Positions 35,914 through 44,217 of a stretch of DNA of 64,000 nucleotides are shown one piece after another (position 1 is the first letter of the stretch; each line of letters opens with the position of its first letter). The position numbers were made by a program, and so were the translations under genes. The stretch comes from Helicobacter cetorum MIT 00-7128. Its GTDB lineage: Bacteria; Campylobacterota; Campylobacteria; Campylobacterales; Helicobacteraceae. Under the pieces are notes generated by a model that was not told where the DNA came from, ran no database searches, and was given only the letters and a program-made list of their open reading frames with translations. The stretch spans positions 186,001 through 250,000 of the forward strand of contig NC_017737.1 in assembly GCF_000259255.1 (NCBI RefSeq). The letters run 5' to 3'.

Positions 35914-36117
35914 TTAAACATTATTCAGTTTATTTAATATATACTTTAGTCTATTGACTAATTTTTTTATATCTCGTTCATTTGTTTTCAATACAAGCAA
36001 TAATCTTGTCATCTTTATTAAAACAACAAAGTATGTAGATATCAATAATACAAGGCATAGTTTCAATCTTCTTGGTCTAATCACTGGAATTTTTAGGGGT
36101 GTTTTATCCTTTGACAA
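35914..36117 (-). CDS. Small basic membrane protein (67 aa), unknown
   Basis: Not recognised. A basic start (MSKDKTPLKIPVIRPRRLK) is followed by one hydrophobic segment (LCLVLLISTYFVVLI) and a charged helix. It uses TTG at 36117, with AGGAAA upstream, 14 bp after the gene at 36132. An opposite-strand ORF (35954-36139) overlaps it; I prefer this strand because it continues the gene train. It is the last member of the 36-47 kb series. Confidence 0.4.
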   Translation of the reverse strand: MSKDKTPLKIPVIRPRRLKLCLVLLISTYFVVLIKMTRLLLVLKTNERDIKKLVNRLKYILNKLNNV

Positions 36118-36131
36118 ATTTTCCTATTTTT

Positions 36132-36590
36132 TTATTTAGTCCATCCTGTGGTAACTTGCTTAGTGCTTTTTACTTTGCTTTGTATAGTTTCTGTTCTGCC
36201 TAAAGAATGCAAGGGGAAACTTATCTTTTTAAAATAATTTCGTAAAATAAAATTCCCTTTCTTATCTATTCCAACATAATGGTTAAGTCTTGGTAGGTAA
36301 ATTATGGGGATTGCAAAAATACCACCAACAATGGTGCTTTGAATAATCTCAAAATATCCCTTACTAACTTTAAAAACACTTAAAATCGAATCAATCTTAA
36401 GTATATTGGCTATATATTTTGTAATGTCAACATTGAGTTCAAAATAAGAAGATAAAAAGCCTAATAAAATAGGAATAATTATGTATGATAAAATAATAAA
36501 AATACTCAGATAGTCATTTTCATAGTAACGAACGTATTGACCCAATTTTTTGAGTTCTTTTCTATATTGATTTAAAGTTAATTCAGACAC
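36132..36590 (-). CDS. Membrane protein with two TM segments (152 aa), unknown
   Basis: Not recognised. The cytoplasmic N-terminus MSELTLNQYRKELKKLGQYV is followed by TM1 (LSIFIILSYIIIPILLGFLS), a loop with NVDITKYIANILKIDS, TM2 (IIQSTIVGGIFAIPIIYL) and a basic C-terminal tail ending QVTTGWTK. The ATG at 36590 follows GGGAGAAA. It is 15 bp after the gene at 36606 and so in the same transcript. Small two-TM proteins at the end of defence operons are sometimes effectors; that is only a possibility. Confidence 0.6.
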   Translation of the reverse strand: MSELTLNQYRKELKKLGQYVRYYENDYLSIFIILSYIIIPILLGFLSSYFELNVDITKYIANILKIDSILSVFKVSKGYFEIIQSTIVGGIFAIPIIYLPRLNHYVGIDKKGNFILRNYFKKISFPLHSLGRTETIQSKVKSTKQVTTGWTK

Positions 36591-36605
36591 TTTCTCTCCC
36601 TAATT

Positions 36606-37937
36606 TTATATCGTAGTATCTTGTAAAGCATTTTTATAATCATCGCCCCTAAATTGATAAGTGCCATTATAGATTTGAGCCGTTAAGACATTTTTAATTT
36701 GATTGAGCTTAACTCCCTTTAAGGCTGATAAAGGAACTTCTACTACTAATTGATTTAGTGATTGGTCGCTTAAAGGGTTATTTATATCAAAGATAAAGCT
36801 ATAATGCTTATTCAAGCTGTTGTATCTCACATCTTTAATCAACGCATAAATAAGAGATAAGTTCTCAACTTGACCTATAGCTGTTACTATGTTGTTAGAT
36901 AACTCAGCACTCACATTTTCAAGTTGCATCATAAGGTCTCTATCGTCAATAAAACAATAACCTGCGTTAGTGTCAAATTCCGTTGCTTTTAAAACACTAT
37001 CTAATGAAAAGGGGTTTTTAGTATTGAACCTAGACACAACTCTACCTACTCTACCCAATTGACCTCCATTTACTTTATGATAATGGTTTCCACCGAGTTT
37101 TGCTTTAATAGATTTTATTGTTACATTGTCAATAGACACAGCTCTATAAGACTTTCTCATAAAAGCAAAAGGAATAGTCTTTCTGAATGTCTCAGAGTAG
37201 TTTTTTAAGAATTTAGGAGAATTAGGACTTTCTACATTTTGGTCTATGTTAATATGGTTAGCAACCTTAACTCTTTGACCCCTTTTATAAGGTAGATATT
37301 CCGCTCCTTCTTTTTTCTGATAGAAAGCGTATTTTAAAGGGGTTGTAAAACACAAAAACCCTTCAGTGCTGTTACTCTTAGAATATAAAACACTATCTTG
37401 CTCGTATTTATACCCTAACTCTTTAAGAACCCCTAATAAATTAACCCCCTCTTGTAAAGCATAAATAAGAAAGCTAGGCTCTTTGCTACCTTGATAAATG
37501 CCATTCACTTTGATGTAACCTATTTTAGGGTATAATGCTTTAATATCAGCTTCTAAGTTTCTATTCCTTTGGGTATTTTCCTCATCGCTAACTAAATATT
37601 TTTTAGGAATATCAGCCCTGCCACTATAATACTCAACTATTTTATCAGTGGCTTTATCAAACCCTAAATCTGACCATAGCGATAACTTAAAATCTCTGTT
37701 TGCTGATATACAACCGCACTCATCATTATACAGATGTTTATAAAGACGAGATACCCCAAGAGCTGTTATGTTGTATTTTTCTCTCTCACTAAGCTCATCA
37801 AATGTTTTTAAATTAGGGTTATTCATAGCTTCACTCATAGTCATACTAGAAGTCAAACCAGCTTTAACCTTATAATCAGCCATAGCTTTAATAAGAGAGT
37901 TGCTTACCCTATCAGTGTTAATTCTAAAATTTTTCAT
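36606..37937 (-). CDS. Unknown protein with a phage/ICE-type NRxL-QDSV domain (443 aa)
   Basis: Not assigned to a characterised family. Residues about 125-200 contain ENTQRNRNLEADIKALYP, YIKVNGIYQGSKEPSFLIYA and YKYEQDSVLYSKS, a layout seen in proteins of phages and conjugative elements (N-R-x-L, then G-x-W/Y, E-x-S-F, Q-D-S-V). The same layout is in the preceding 503-aa protein, so the two are distant paralogues. I placed the start at the ATG 37937, which follows AAGGAGC; the frame upstream of it overlaps the previous gene and lacks a ribosome site. No signal peptide or TM segment. Confidence 0.65.
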   Translation of the reverse strand: MKNFRINTDRVSNSLIKAMADYKVKAGLTSSMTMSEAMNNPNLKTFDELSEREKYNITALGVSRLYKHLYNDECGCISANRDFKLSLWSDLGFDKATDKIVEYYSGRADIPKKYLVSDEENTQRNRNLEADIKALYPKIGYIKVNGIYQGSKEPSFLIYALQEGVNLLGVLKELGYKYEQDSVLYSKSNSTEGFLCFTTPLKYAFYQKKEGAEYLPYKRGQRVKVANHINIDQNVESPNSPKFLKNYSETFRKTIPFAFMRKSYRAVSIDNVTIKSIKAKLGGNHYHKVNGGQLGRVGRVVSRFNTKNPFSLDSVLKATEFDTNAGYCFIDDRDLMMQLENVSAELSNNIVTAIGQVENLSLIYALIKDVRYNSLNKHYSFIFDINNPLSDQSLNQLVVEVPLSALKGVKLNQIKNVLTAQIYNGTYQFRGDDYKNALQDTTI

Positions 37938-37951
37938 AATTACTGCTCCTT

Positions 37952-39463
37952 TTAAAAATCCCAAAGATTATCTAAGTTTTCAGCACCTTTCTTATGTTTA
38001 AGTGCTTCAATCTTTCTTTTTACTAGATTTTCTCTCTGCTTATCCATCATTACTTTACTAGCCCTATACCCAGAAACTGAATTAGACAATGCAGATAATT
38101 TATATTTATGAATATCTGCATTCCTTTTACCACTTGATTTTATAGTAGGACGGCTTAACTGATACTTACTATACTTAGCCATTAAGGATTTTTCACTAGG
38201 TATATACAATTTAACACCCTTTATCAAAATCTCTGCAGGGTAGTCCATAGATGATTTTAAATAACCACCCTTCTTGCCTTTATTGTCAAAGAAATAGAAA
38301 ACTCTGCCTTGTAATTTAGTGTATGCTTTTTGAAAATCTTTTTCAGTAGGCTTAGTGCCAAAACTCACATCATTAAACACAGCCCATCTAGTTCCAAACT
38401 GACCTACAACAGAAAATGGAGAAGTGCAGTATAACCCAACTGTTCTAAACTTTGACTGCTTTCCTGTTCTTTTGTCAATAGTTGGAGACTTAGAATAGCA
38501 AATAGCATCTTGCTGAAATTCATAAGCAGTATTCATCATAAAGTTAAAAAAGTCAAACTGCTCATACTTTAAATTAGGGCAAATAACAAAGTAAGATATT
38601 TCAGATGATGGGTCTCTATTTTCTTTATCAGCACTCTCATCCCAAACGCCATCAACCTCTATAATAACAACAGGTTCTGCTCTTAGCTTTTTAAGAAGTT
38701 TCCTATTGTTAGCCATATTCTGTTCTCTAGTAACAACATAAGAGTGATTTAACAACTCTCTTATAGGGGTGTTGTCAGTAAATGAAAATCCAGCTTTAAC
38801 AAATTTTTTAATAAGATTAGGCTTTCTTTCTCTAAGCTCTTTAACAGACATTTGATACTTATCTTGTTTGTTATATTCAGTCTGTAGTATAGCAATCTCT
38901 TTTTCAGTAAAGGTTTTATAGAATTTAGCATTAAACTTACGAAATGCAGAAATTGTAGCAATCCTACTATCGCTATTATAATACTCAGCTATCTTAGATA
39001 AAGAACTAGCACTTATACGAAGTTTTAATGTTCCTTTCTTTTCTGCTTTCTCAAGGTCATCTAAGAAATCATCAACATCAGGATAATCAAAGCCTTCTAA
39101 AAATTTCTCAGTCTCTGCTTTTTGTTTAGCAAATTCCTCTTCCGAAATATCAATACCCGGTATTTCCCCATTCATATAATGAGCAGACTTAACTCTACTA
39201 CTCTGTATATTTCCTTTTAACTCAGCTTTCTTTCTACTATACTCATCTAATTGAGCCGATAAAGATTGATTAGAATTAACAGAAATTTTACTAGGTTTAT
39301 GCCTATTCTCTTGTTTAGACTTGATATGCTCATCAATCCTAGATGACAATGAATAGTCTTTAGTAGGGTTTTCGTCATTATCATTCAAGTATCGGTCTTG
39401 CTTGTCTTTAATAGGCTCGTCTTTGTCTGCTTGTATAAACAAGTTTTTGAAATCGCTAGGCAT
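37952..39463 (-). CDS. Unknown phage/ICE-type protein (503 aa)
   Basis: Not assigned. The N-terminal 150 residues are charged and low in structure (SKQENRHKPSKISVNSNQSL). The core has NMANNRKLLKKLRAEPVVII, EVDGVWDESADKENRD, EISYFVICPNLKYEQFDFF and YEFQQDAICYSKS followed by FRTVGLYCTSPF. It parallels the 443-aa protein downstream (QDSVLYSKS, FLCFTTP). The C-terminus is basic (RASKVMMDKQRENLVKRK). The ATG at 39463 follows AAAGGATT. It may be cargo from a phage or integrative element. Spacing to its neighbours (13 and 14 bp) puts it in one transcript with them. Confidence 0.65.
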   Translation of the reverse strand: MPSDFKNLFIQADKDEPIKDKQDRYLNDNDENPTKDYSLSSRIDEHIKSKQENRHKPSKISVNSNQSLSAQLDEYSRKKAELKGNIQSSRVKSAHYMNGEIPGIDISEEEFAKQKAETEKFLEGFDYPDVDDFLDDLEKAEKKGTLKLRISASSLSKIAEYYNSDSRIATISAFRKFNAKFYKTFTEKEIAILQTEYNKQDKYQMSVKELRERKPNLIKKFVKAGFSFTDNTPIRELLNHSYVVTREQNMANNRKLLKKLRAEPVVIIEVDGVWDESADKENRDPSSEISYFVICPNLKYEQFDFFNFMMNTAYEFQQDAICYSKSPTIDKRTGKQSKFRTVGLYCTSPFSVVGQFGTRWAVFNDVSFGTKPTEKDFQKAYTKLQGRVFYFFDNKGKKGGYLKSSMDYPAEILIKGVKLYIPSEKSLMAKYSKYQLSRPTIKSSGKRNADIHKYKLSALSNSVSGYRASKVMMDKQRENLVKRKIEALKHKKGAENLDNLWDF

Positions 39464-39476
39464 TATGTAATCCTTT

Positions 39477-40194
39477 TTAATTAATTTTTTCTCCTAGTTG
39501 ATTAAGCGTATTTTTTAAATCTAAGACTTGTTGCTCGTTAATGCTTAAAATTAAATCTTGTTTAAAAAGCTTTTTGGATAAAAAGTGTTGTTCTATAGTG
39601 TTGATTATGGGTGTGAAAATAAAACGATTTTAAACCAAGCAAATCACTATAATAAATACGCTCTTTATCATAAGAATATTTAAGCATATCCATCGCAACC
39701 ATACTAATAAACACATATTCTTTTTTAAAAACTTCAAACAAGTTTTGACAATCCCTTACAAATCTATGACATGCTTTATTCAAAAATACTATAAAATCTT
39801 TTTCTTCTTTTGTAAGATTAAAGGCGTTTTCTATCAAATGCAATGAGCCAAAACTTTGTAAAATGCCTTGTTCTTTAGCGTTTAATTTTGCCTTGCTATT
39901 AAGGGCGTTAAACACGCTGAAACGATGTTTTAAGGTGATACTTTGACAAGTTTTCAAGCGTTTGAAAAATGCGTTATTATTTTTATATTCCCCTAAAATA
40001 TCTTGTTTTAAGGATAGAATATCTACTCTTTTAATCACAAACTCTATTAGCTCTTTTTTAGCCTTGTCAAGTTGCTCTTTGTAAGCATGCAAGTTGCTTA
40101 TAATATGTTGTCTTTTTTCGCTAAAGGCTTGAAATTTAGCCTCCATATATTTTCTATATCCTTTAGACGCTGTTATCATTATACCATTCACCAT
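39477..40194 (-). pseudogene. Frameshifted paralogue of the 212-aa unknown protein
   Basis: The open frame runs from 40194 to 39562 (210 aa, start MVNGIMITASKGYRKYMEA). Near its end, at about 39625 (TTTAAAATCG on the coding strand), the continuation shifts register: the other frame reads RFIFTPIINTIEQ, then KKLFKQDLILSINEQQVLDL, and stops at 39477. That reading matches the end of the neighbouring 212-aa protein (PILSLTHNIEQQGLLKMLFT), so the native product was about 238 residues. Both proteins are helical and share KLKPKEQEILKSF / KLNAKEQGILQSF. Function unknown. Confidence 0.6.
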
Positions 40195-40202
40195 TATTCC
40201 TT

Positions 40203-40841
40203 TTAATTTTTTACTTCATTAAAACGCATGAGTTTTAAAATCTCTATACGCTCTTTTATTTCTTCCATTTGTTGTGCGATAAAATCTTGAGTGAAAAGCA
40301 TTTTTAAAAGCCCTTGCTGTTCTATGTTGTGCGTTAGGCTCAAAATAGGTTTTAATAAAGGCATGGGTTGATAGTAGTTTTCATAAAAATTTTTATCAAA
40401 AATATACGCATTTAATCTAGTTGTATGCATATAATAATTTTGATAGAGTTGTCTTAAGGCTTGTGTGATATAAGAATATTTATTTTCTCTAATATTAGGC
40501 TTTTTACAATTAAGATATTCTAGCATTAAAGGGGTGCTAAAACTTTTTAAAATCTCTTGTTCTTTGGGCTTTAATTTTTTATCATACGCCACTAAATAAA
40601 GCAACTCTATACATTCTTTTAAGGGCGTTTTAAAAACTTTTTTAGAATTTAAGGGCGTAGCATTTTTAATTAATATTCTTAAATTTTTCTCCAAGCTTTC
40701 AATCAATTTCCTTTCTTTTTTAAAAACCATAGCGTCATATTTTTTCCTGTCAGCACTTTTGAGCGTTTTATAATAACGCTCTAATTGAGATTTTTGAAAC
40801 GCTTGAGAGTGTATAAATCTATGGTGTATGCGTATCATCAC
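40203..40841 (-). CDS. Unknown helical protein (212 aa)
   Basis: Not recognised. Basic and helical: RYYKTLKSADRKKYDAMVFK, then DKKLKPKEQEILKSFSTPLM and THNIEQQGLLKMLFTQDFIA. It is a paralogue of the gene that follows it (39477-40194). The ATG at 40841 lies 8 bp after the stop of the 313-aa gene. It has no TM segment. The pair sits in the middle of the GmrSD-led gene train and its role there cannot be read from sequence. Confidence 0.6.
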   Translation of the reverse strand: MMIRIHHRFIHSQAFQKSQLERYYKTLKSADRKKYDAMVFKKERKLIESLEKNLRILIKNATPLNSKKVFKTPLKECIELLYLVAYDKKLKPKEQEILKSFSTPLMLEYLNCKKPNIRENKYSYITQALRQLYQNYYMHTTRLNAYIFDKNFYENYYQPMPLLKPILSLTHNIEQQGLLKMLFTQDFIAQQMEEIKERIEILKLMRFNEVKN

Positions 40842-40849
40842 TAAAACCT

Positions 40850-41791
40850 TTAAATCTCATATAATGGCGTATCTTTGGCTACATGCAAATTTTTGGCGTA
40901 TTTAGCGCTATTTCTTAAAGCTATCAAATTCTGCAATAAATCATAAATGATTTGTTCTTTGTAGTTTAAAACCTTGTTTTTATCAAAGCAATAATCCCAA
41001 AGGCTTTCTTCAAAGGGGGTGATTGTAATGTGTTTATTTCTATCAACATCAAAAGATTTGTTTTCATTGTATTTAAATTCACAATAACTGATAGGAACAA
41101 TATAGTCATACAATATTTTTTTATAACTATCTTCTTCAAACAAACTAGAGCATTCTAAGCCATCAAATTTCCATCTAAAATTAGCTCGATCATCATAGAC
41201 TTTGCCAAAAATTTCATACACCGCAAAATGCCCATGTTTATCAATGCTTATTTTGTCAAGATTTTTATAATTTTTATTTTTTAGAATTTTTACACCAAAT
41301 AAGCTTAATAACCCTAGTTTTTCATCTAATACAATGGGTCTTGGCATGTAAGCTTCATCTTCATCACAAGCATTATAAAATTCTATAAAATTGTTTATAT
41401 CATCTTTATTTAAAGTATTTTCAAATAATTTAATGCCAAAATCTGTAGCACAAATCTTATAGTTTTTAGTGCGTTCAAACATAGGCGCACTAAGATGAGT
41501 TTGTAGTTTTTTATATAGAGTTTTTTTATATTCTTTGGCTTTATTTTCATAAGATTTGCGAATATAGCTCTCATATCTTTTATCATATGCTAGATAACGC
41601 CCTAAAATAGCGTATTGTATAGTTAAATCTAGTGCTTTTGTTTGGCGTTCTACATAGTTTGTTTCAAAAAAAGCAATCTTTTTTATAAACTCTTCTTTGT
41701 TTGTTTCTTTTAAAGTTTCTAAATCTTGTAAGGTTTTTTCATAAACCTCGGTTCTTTTTTTCATATTCCTAATAAAACCATCCCATCCCAT
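40850..41791 (-). CDS. Unknown protein sharing a C-terminal domain with the Sel1-repeat protein (313 aa)
   Basis: Not recognised. From about residue 45 to the end it is collinear with the last 270 residues of the 785-aa protein upstream: ETNYVERQTKALDLTIQYAI, KLQTHLSAPMFERTKNYKIC, PIVLDEKLGLLSLFGVK, SLWDYCFDKNKVLNYKEQII, then NLIALRNSAKYAKNLHVAKD and a final PLYEI. This shared block is a new domain in my reading. It starts at the ATG 41791, 16 bp after the 785-aa gene. Confidence 0.6.
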   Translation of the reverse strand: MGWDGFIRNMKKRTEVYEKTLQDLETLKETNKEEFIKKIAFFETNYVERQTKALDLTIQYAILGRYLAYDKRYESYIRKSYENKAKEYKKTLYKKLQTHLSAPMFERTKNYKICATDFGIKLFENTLNKDDINNFIEFYNACDEDEAYMPRPIVLDEKLGLLSLFGVKILKNKNYKNLDKISIDKHGHFAVYEIFGKVYDDRANFRWKFDGLECSSLFEEDSYKKILYDYIVPISYCEFKYNENKSFDVDRNKHITITPFEESLWDYCFDKNKVLNYKEQIIYDLLQNLIALRNSAKYAKNLHVAKDTPLYEI

Positions 41792-41807
41792 ATTTTTCTA
41801 TCCTTTT

Positions 41808-44165
41808 TTAAATCTCATATAACGGCTTGTTGCTATTCACATGCAAATCTTTAGCAAACTTCGCACTATTTCTAAAAGCAATCAAATTTTGATGCGCATC
41901 CATTATGACTTGTTCAGCGTAGCTTAAAAGCTTGGTGCTATCAAAGAAATAATCCCATAATTTCAACTTAGCTTTATTTAAGCATGAGGCAATAGAAAGG
42001 CTATAAAGGGGCTTATTATCATCTTTACTAAAAAGTGAGATTGAGCCATTAGCCTTAATAAAAAGGTCTTTTTCATACATCTTTTCATTAAATGCTTCTT
42101 TTTCTAACCTATTTTGCGACATTTCATAGAAATTCACTCGTTGATACACGGCATAGATATAATGATTAGCCTTAAGGGGTATGTTTTTAGTGGGCTTATT
42201 TTGAAGATTTAATAAGCCTAGCTCTTTATCTATAATGATAGGGGGCATTTTTTGATTTAATTTGACGCATTCATTATTATAAAAATCTATGATAATCTTA
42301 GCGTCTGTTTCGTTTAAACTTTTGGTAGCGTATTTTTGCCCCAAAATCGTGCCGTATTCTCTAAGTCCTTTAGACATTCTTTCAATTAAAGGCAAATTTA
42401 AGTGCGTTTTGAGTTTGTCATAAAGAGCTTTTTTAAATTCTATAATTTGTGCTTTAGAAACGCTTTCTTGATTTTTATGATTGATTTTACGCCCTATAAT
42501 CAATGCTTTAATAAGCTTGTTGATACAATCTTGTTTTAAAGCAACCCTATTGTATTCTAGTTGCGCCATTTCAAAAATGTAATCTCTAGGTTTTTCATTT
42601 TTTAGCCATTCTAGGCGTAATTTTTCGGTTTGGAAACGCTTAGCTCGCCCCACTATAAACACTAAAGCGCCAGAGCCAGACATCCACCCACCACTAAAGC
42701 ATTTTCTTTTTGTTTCTTCTAATTGCTTGATTTTTTCTAGCACCCTTTTTTCACAAACTTGTAAATTCTTTCTTTCTTTTGGCTTGCAAAAGGTTTTAAT
42801 GCCTTGTTGGTAATAGGCTAACGCTCTTTTTAAATCCATATTTACACCTTTAGCGTATTCAAAAATCCCACCTAAAAGCTTGTAATCTTCAAAGTATGAA
42901 TATTCATTTGCCACGCCCTCTAAATAAGTAACAACAATATCCGCATTGCAATTAAGCTTATAGCACACGCTAATGATATGTCCTAGTGGTTTTAGAGAAC
43001 TTAAAGATTTATAGCCATAATGCCTTACTAAATATTGTTTTCTTTTAGTTCCAAAATGCCTAAAATATTGGTGTTCATTATAAAAAGCTAACACCTCCAA
43101 ATTCAATTCTAAAAATTTCTTTAAATCCCCCTTTTTCCTATAAACTTGTGCGATTTCTAGCATGCAACTATCCCAAGAGCTACGCAACTTTTTAGGATAA
43201 TGCTCTAATTCTTTATAAAAATATTCTAATGCTTTATCATAGTCTAGGATTTTCTTGTTTTCACTATAGATTTCTCCCAAAGCTTGGTAATACTTAGCGA
43301 TTTTAGTTTCATTATTATTTGTGGCGTTTGAAAGAGCTTTTTTAGCGTATTCAATCGCTTTTTTGGCATTTGTAGGAATGATTATTTTAACTTTATCTGT
43401 TTTATTATCATCAAACCATAAGCCATAACGATAAATATTCATCAAACCATCTAGCCCTTCTATAGAGCCTAAATCTTTGGCCCTATGGTAGTAAAAAAGC
43501 ACTTTTTGAGCTTTTTTAATCAATGCGTTACTCATTTGCTCACTTCTAAAAACTTCTTTTTGATAGAAATTAGCCAACGCCACACAGCAAGGCGCATTAT
43601 CTAATTTAGCCCCTTTTTGATAAAGCTCAAAAGCAAGTTTTTTAAAATCAGGTTGTTTTTCTTTATCAGCATCAAATACTTTATCTTTCATGCTTTCATA
43701 AGTTTTTGCGAGCTCATAATAGGCTTGTGGCTCTTTGATTTGTTTGAAACATTCTATAGCAAGCTGATAATTTTTTAATTCATCAGCATAGATTTTCCCT
43801 AATTCTAAAAGGATTGTTGTGTTGTGTGGCTCTTTTAATTGCTTATTTTTTAACGCCATGATTTTTAATTTGCTTTGTTCTTTATGGAGATGATTGTTTT
43901 CTTCATGCTCGTCTTTAATTTCTTTATGGTAGTTATCTTTTTGCTTTTTATCTTTTAAAAAATATTTTTTAGCCTTTCTTAAATCTCTTTTAACACCTAT
44001 GCCTAAGTAGTAATGCTTTGCAATATTTTCATATTCCTTATTACAAAGAGATTTTAAAAAGTCTTTAGTTTTTCTATGGCTTTCAAAAGGCTTGATTTCA
44101 CAAGAATATCTGATTACGCCAAATCTACGCCTTGAAGAATAAAATTTTTTATGCCCTTTTAACAT
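41808..44165 (-). CDS. Sel1/TPR-repeat protein with a shared unknown C-terminal domain (785 aa)
   Basis: Residues about 45-500 are Sel1-like and TPR repeats: EYENIAKHYYLGIGVKRDLR, ELGKIYADELKNYQLAIECF, ALANFYQKEVFRSEQ, AKGVNMDLKRALAYYQQGI. These normally mediate protein contacts. The last 270 residues form the domain also found in the 313-aa neighbour, ending FRNSAKFAKDLHVNSNKPLY. No signal peptide is seen, unlike the secreted Hcp Sel1 proteins of Helicobacter, so it is probably cytoplasmic. It lies 52 bp after the GmrSD-like gene. It might act as sensor or adaptor for the nuclease; that is inference. Confidence 0.65.
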   Translation of the reverse strand: MLKGHKKFYSSRRRFGVIRYSCEIKPFESHRKTKDFLKSLCNKEYENIAKHYYLGIGVKRDLRKAKKYFLKDKKQKDNYHKEIKDEHEENNHLHKEQSKLKIMALKNKQLKEPHNTTILLELGKIYADELKNYQLAIECFKQIKEPQAYYELAKTYESMKDKVFDADKEKQPDFKKLAFELYQKGAKLDNAPCCVALANFYQKEVFRSEQMSNALIKKAQKVLFYYHRAKDLGSIEGLDGLMNIYRYGLWFDDNKTDKVKIIIPTNAKKAIEYAKKALSNATNNNETKIAKYYQALGEIYSENKKILDYDKALEYFYKELEHYPKKLRSSWDSCMLEIAQVYRKKGDLKKFLELNLEVLAFYNEHQYFRHFGTKRKQYLVRHYGYKSLSSLKPLGHIISVCYKLNCNADIVVTYLEGVANEYSYFEDYKLLGGIFEYAKGVNMDLKRALAYYQQGIKTFCKPKERKNLQVCEKRVLEKIKQLEETKRKCFSGGWMSGSGALVFIVGRAKRFQTEKLRLEWLKNEKPRDYIFEMAQLEYNRVALKQDCINKLIKALIIGRKINHKNQESVSKAQIIEFKKALYDKLKTHLNLPLIERMSKGLREYGTILGQKYATKSLNETDAKIIIDFYNNECVKLNQKMPPIIIDKELGLLNLQNKPTKNIPLKANHYIYAVYQRVNFYEMSQNRLEKEAFNEKMYEKDLFIKANGSISLFSKDDNKPLYSLSIASCLNKAKLKLWDYFFDSTKLLSYAEQVIMDAHQNLIAFRNSAKFAKDLHVNSNKPLYEI

Positions 44166-44217
44166 GTCTTATTCCTTTAGTGCTAAAAATAGTCCCCCTC
44201 CGTTTTTGATGATTAAC

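Noticed and set aside
35954-36139. Plus-strand ORF of 61 codons
   Set aside because: It overlaps a minus-strand ORF that fits the gene train better; no ribosome site or similarity supports it.
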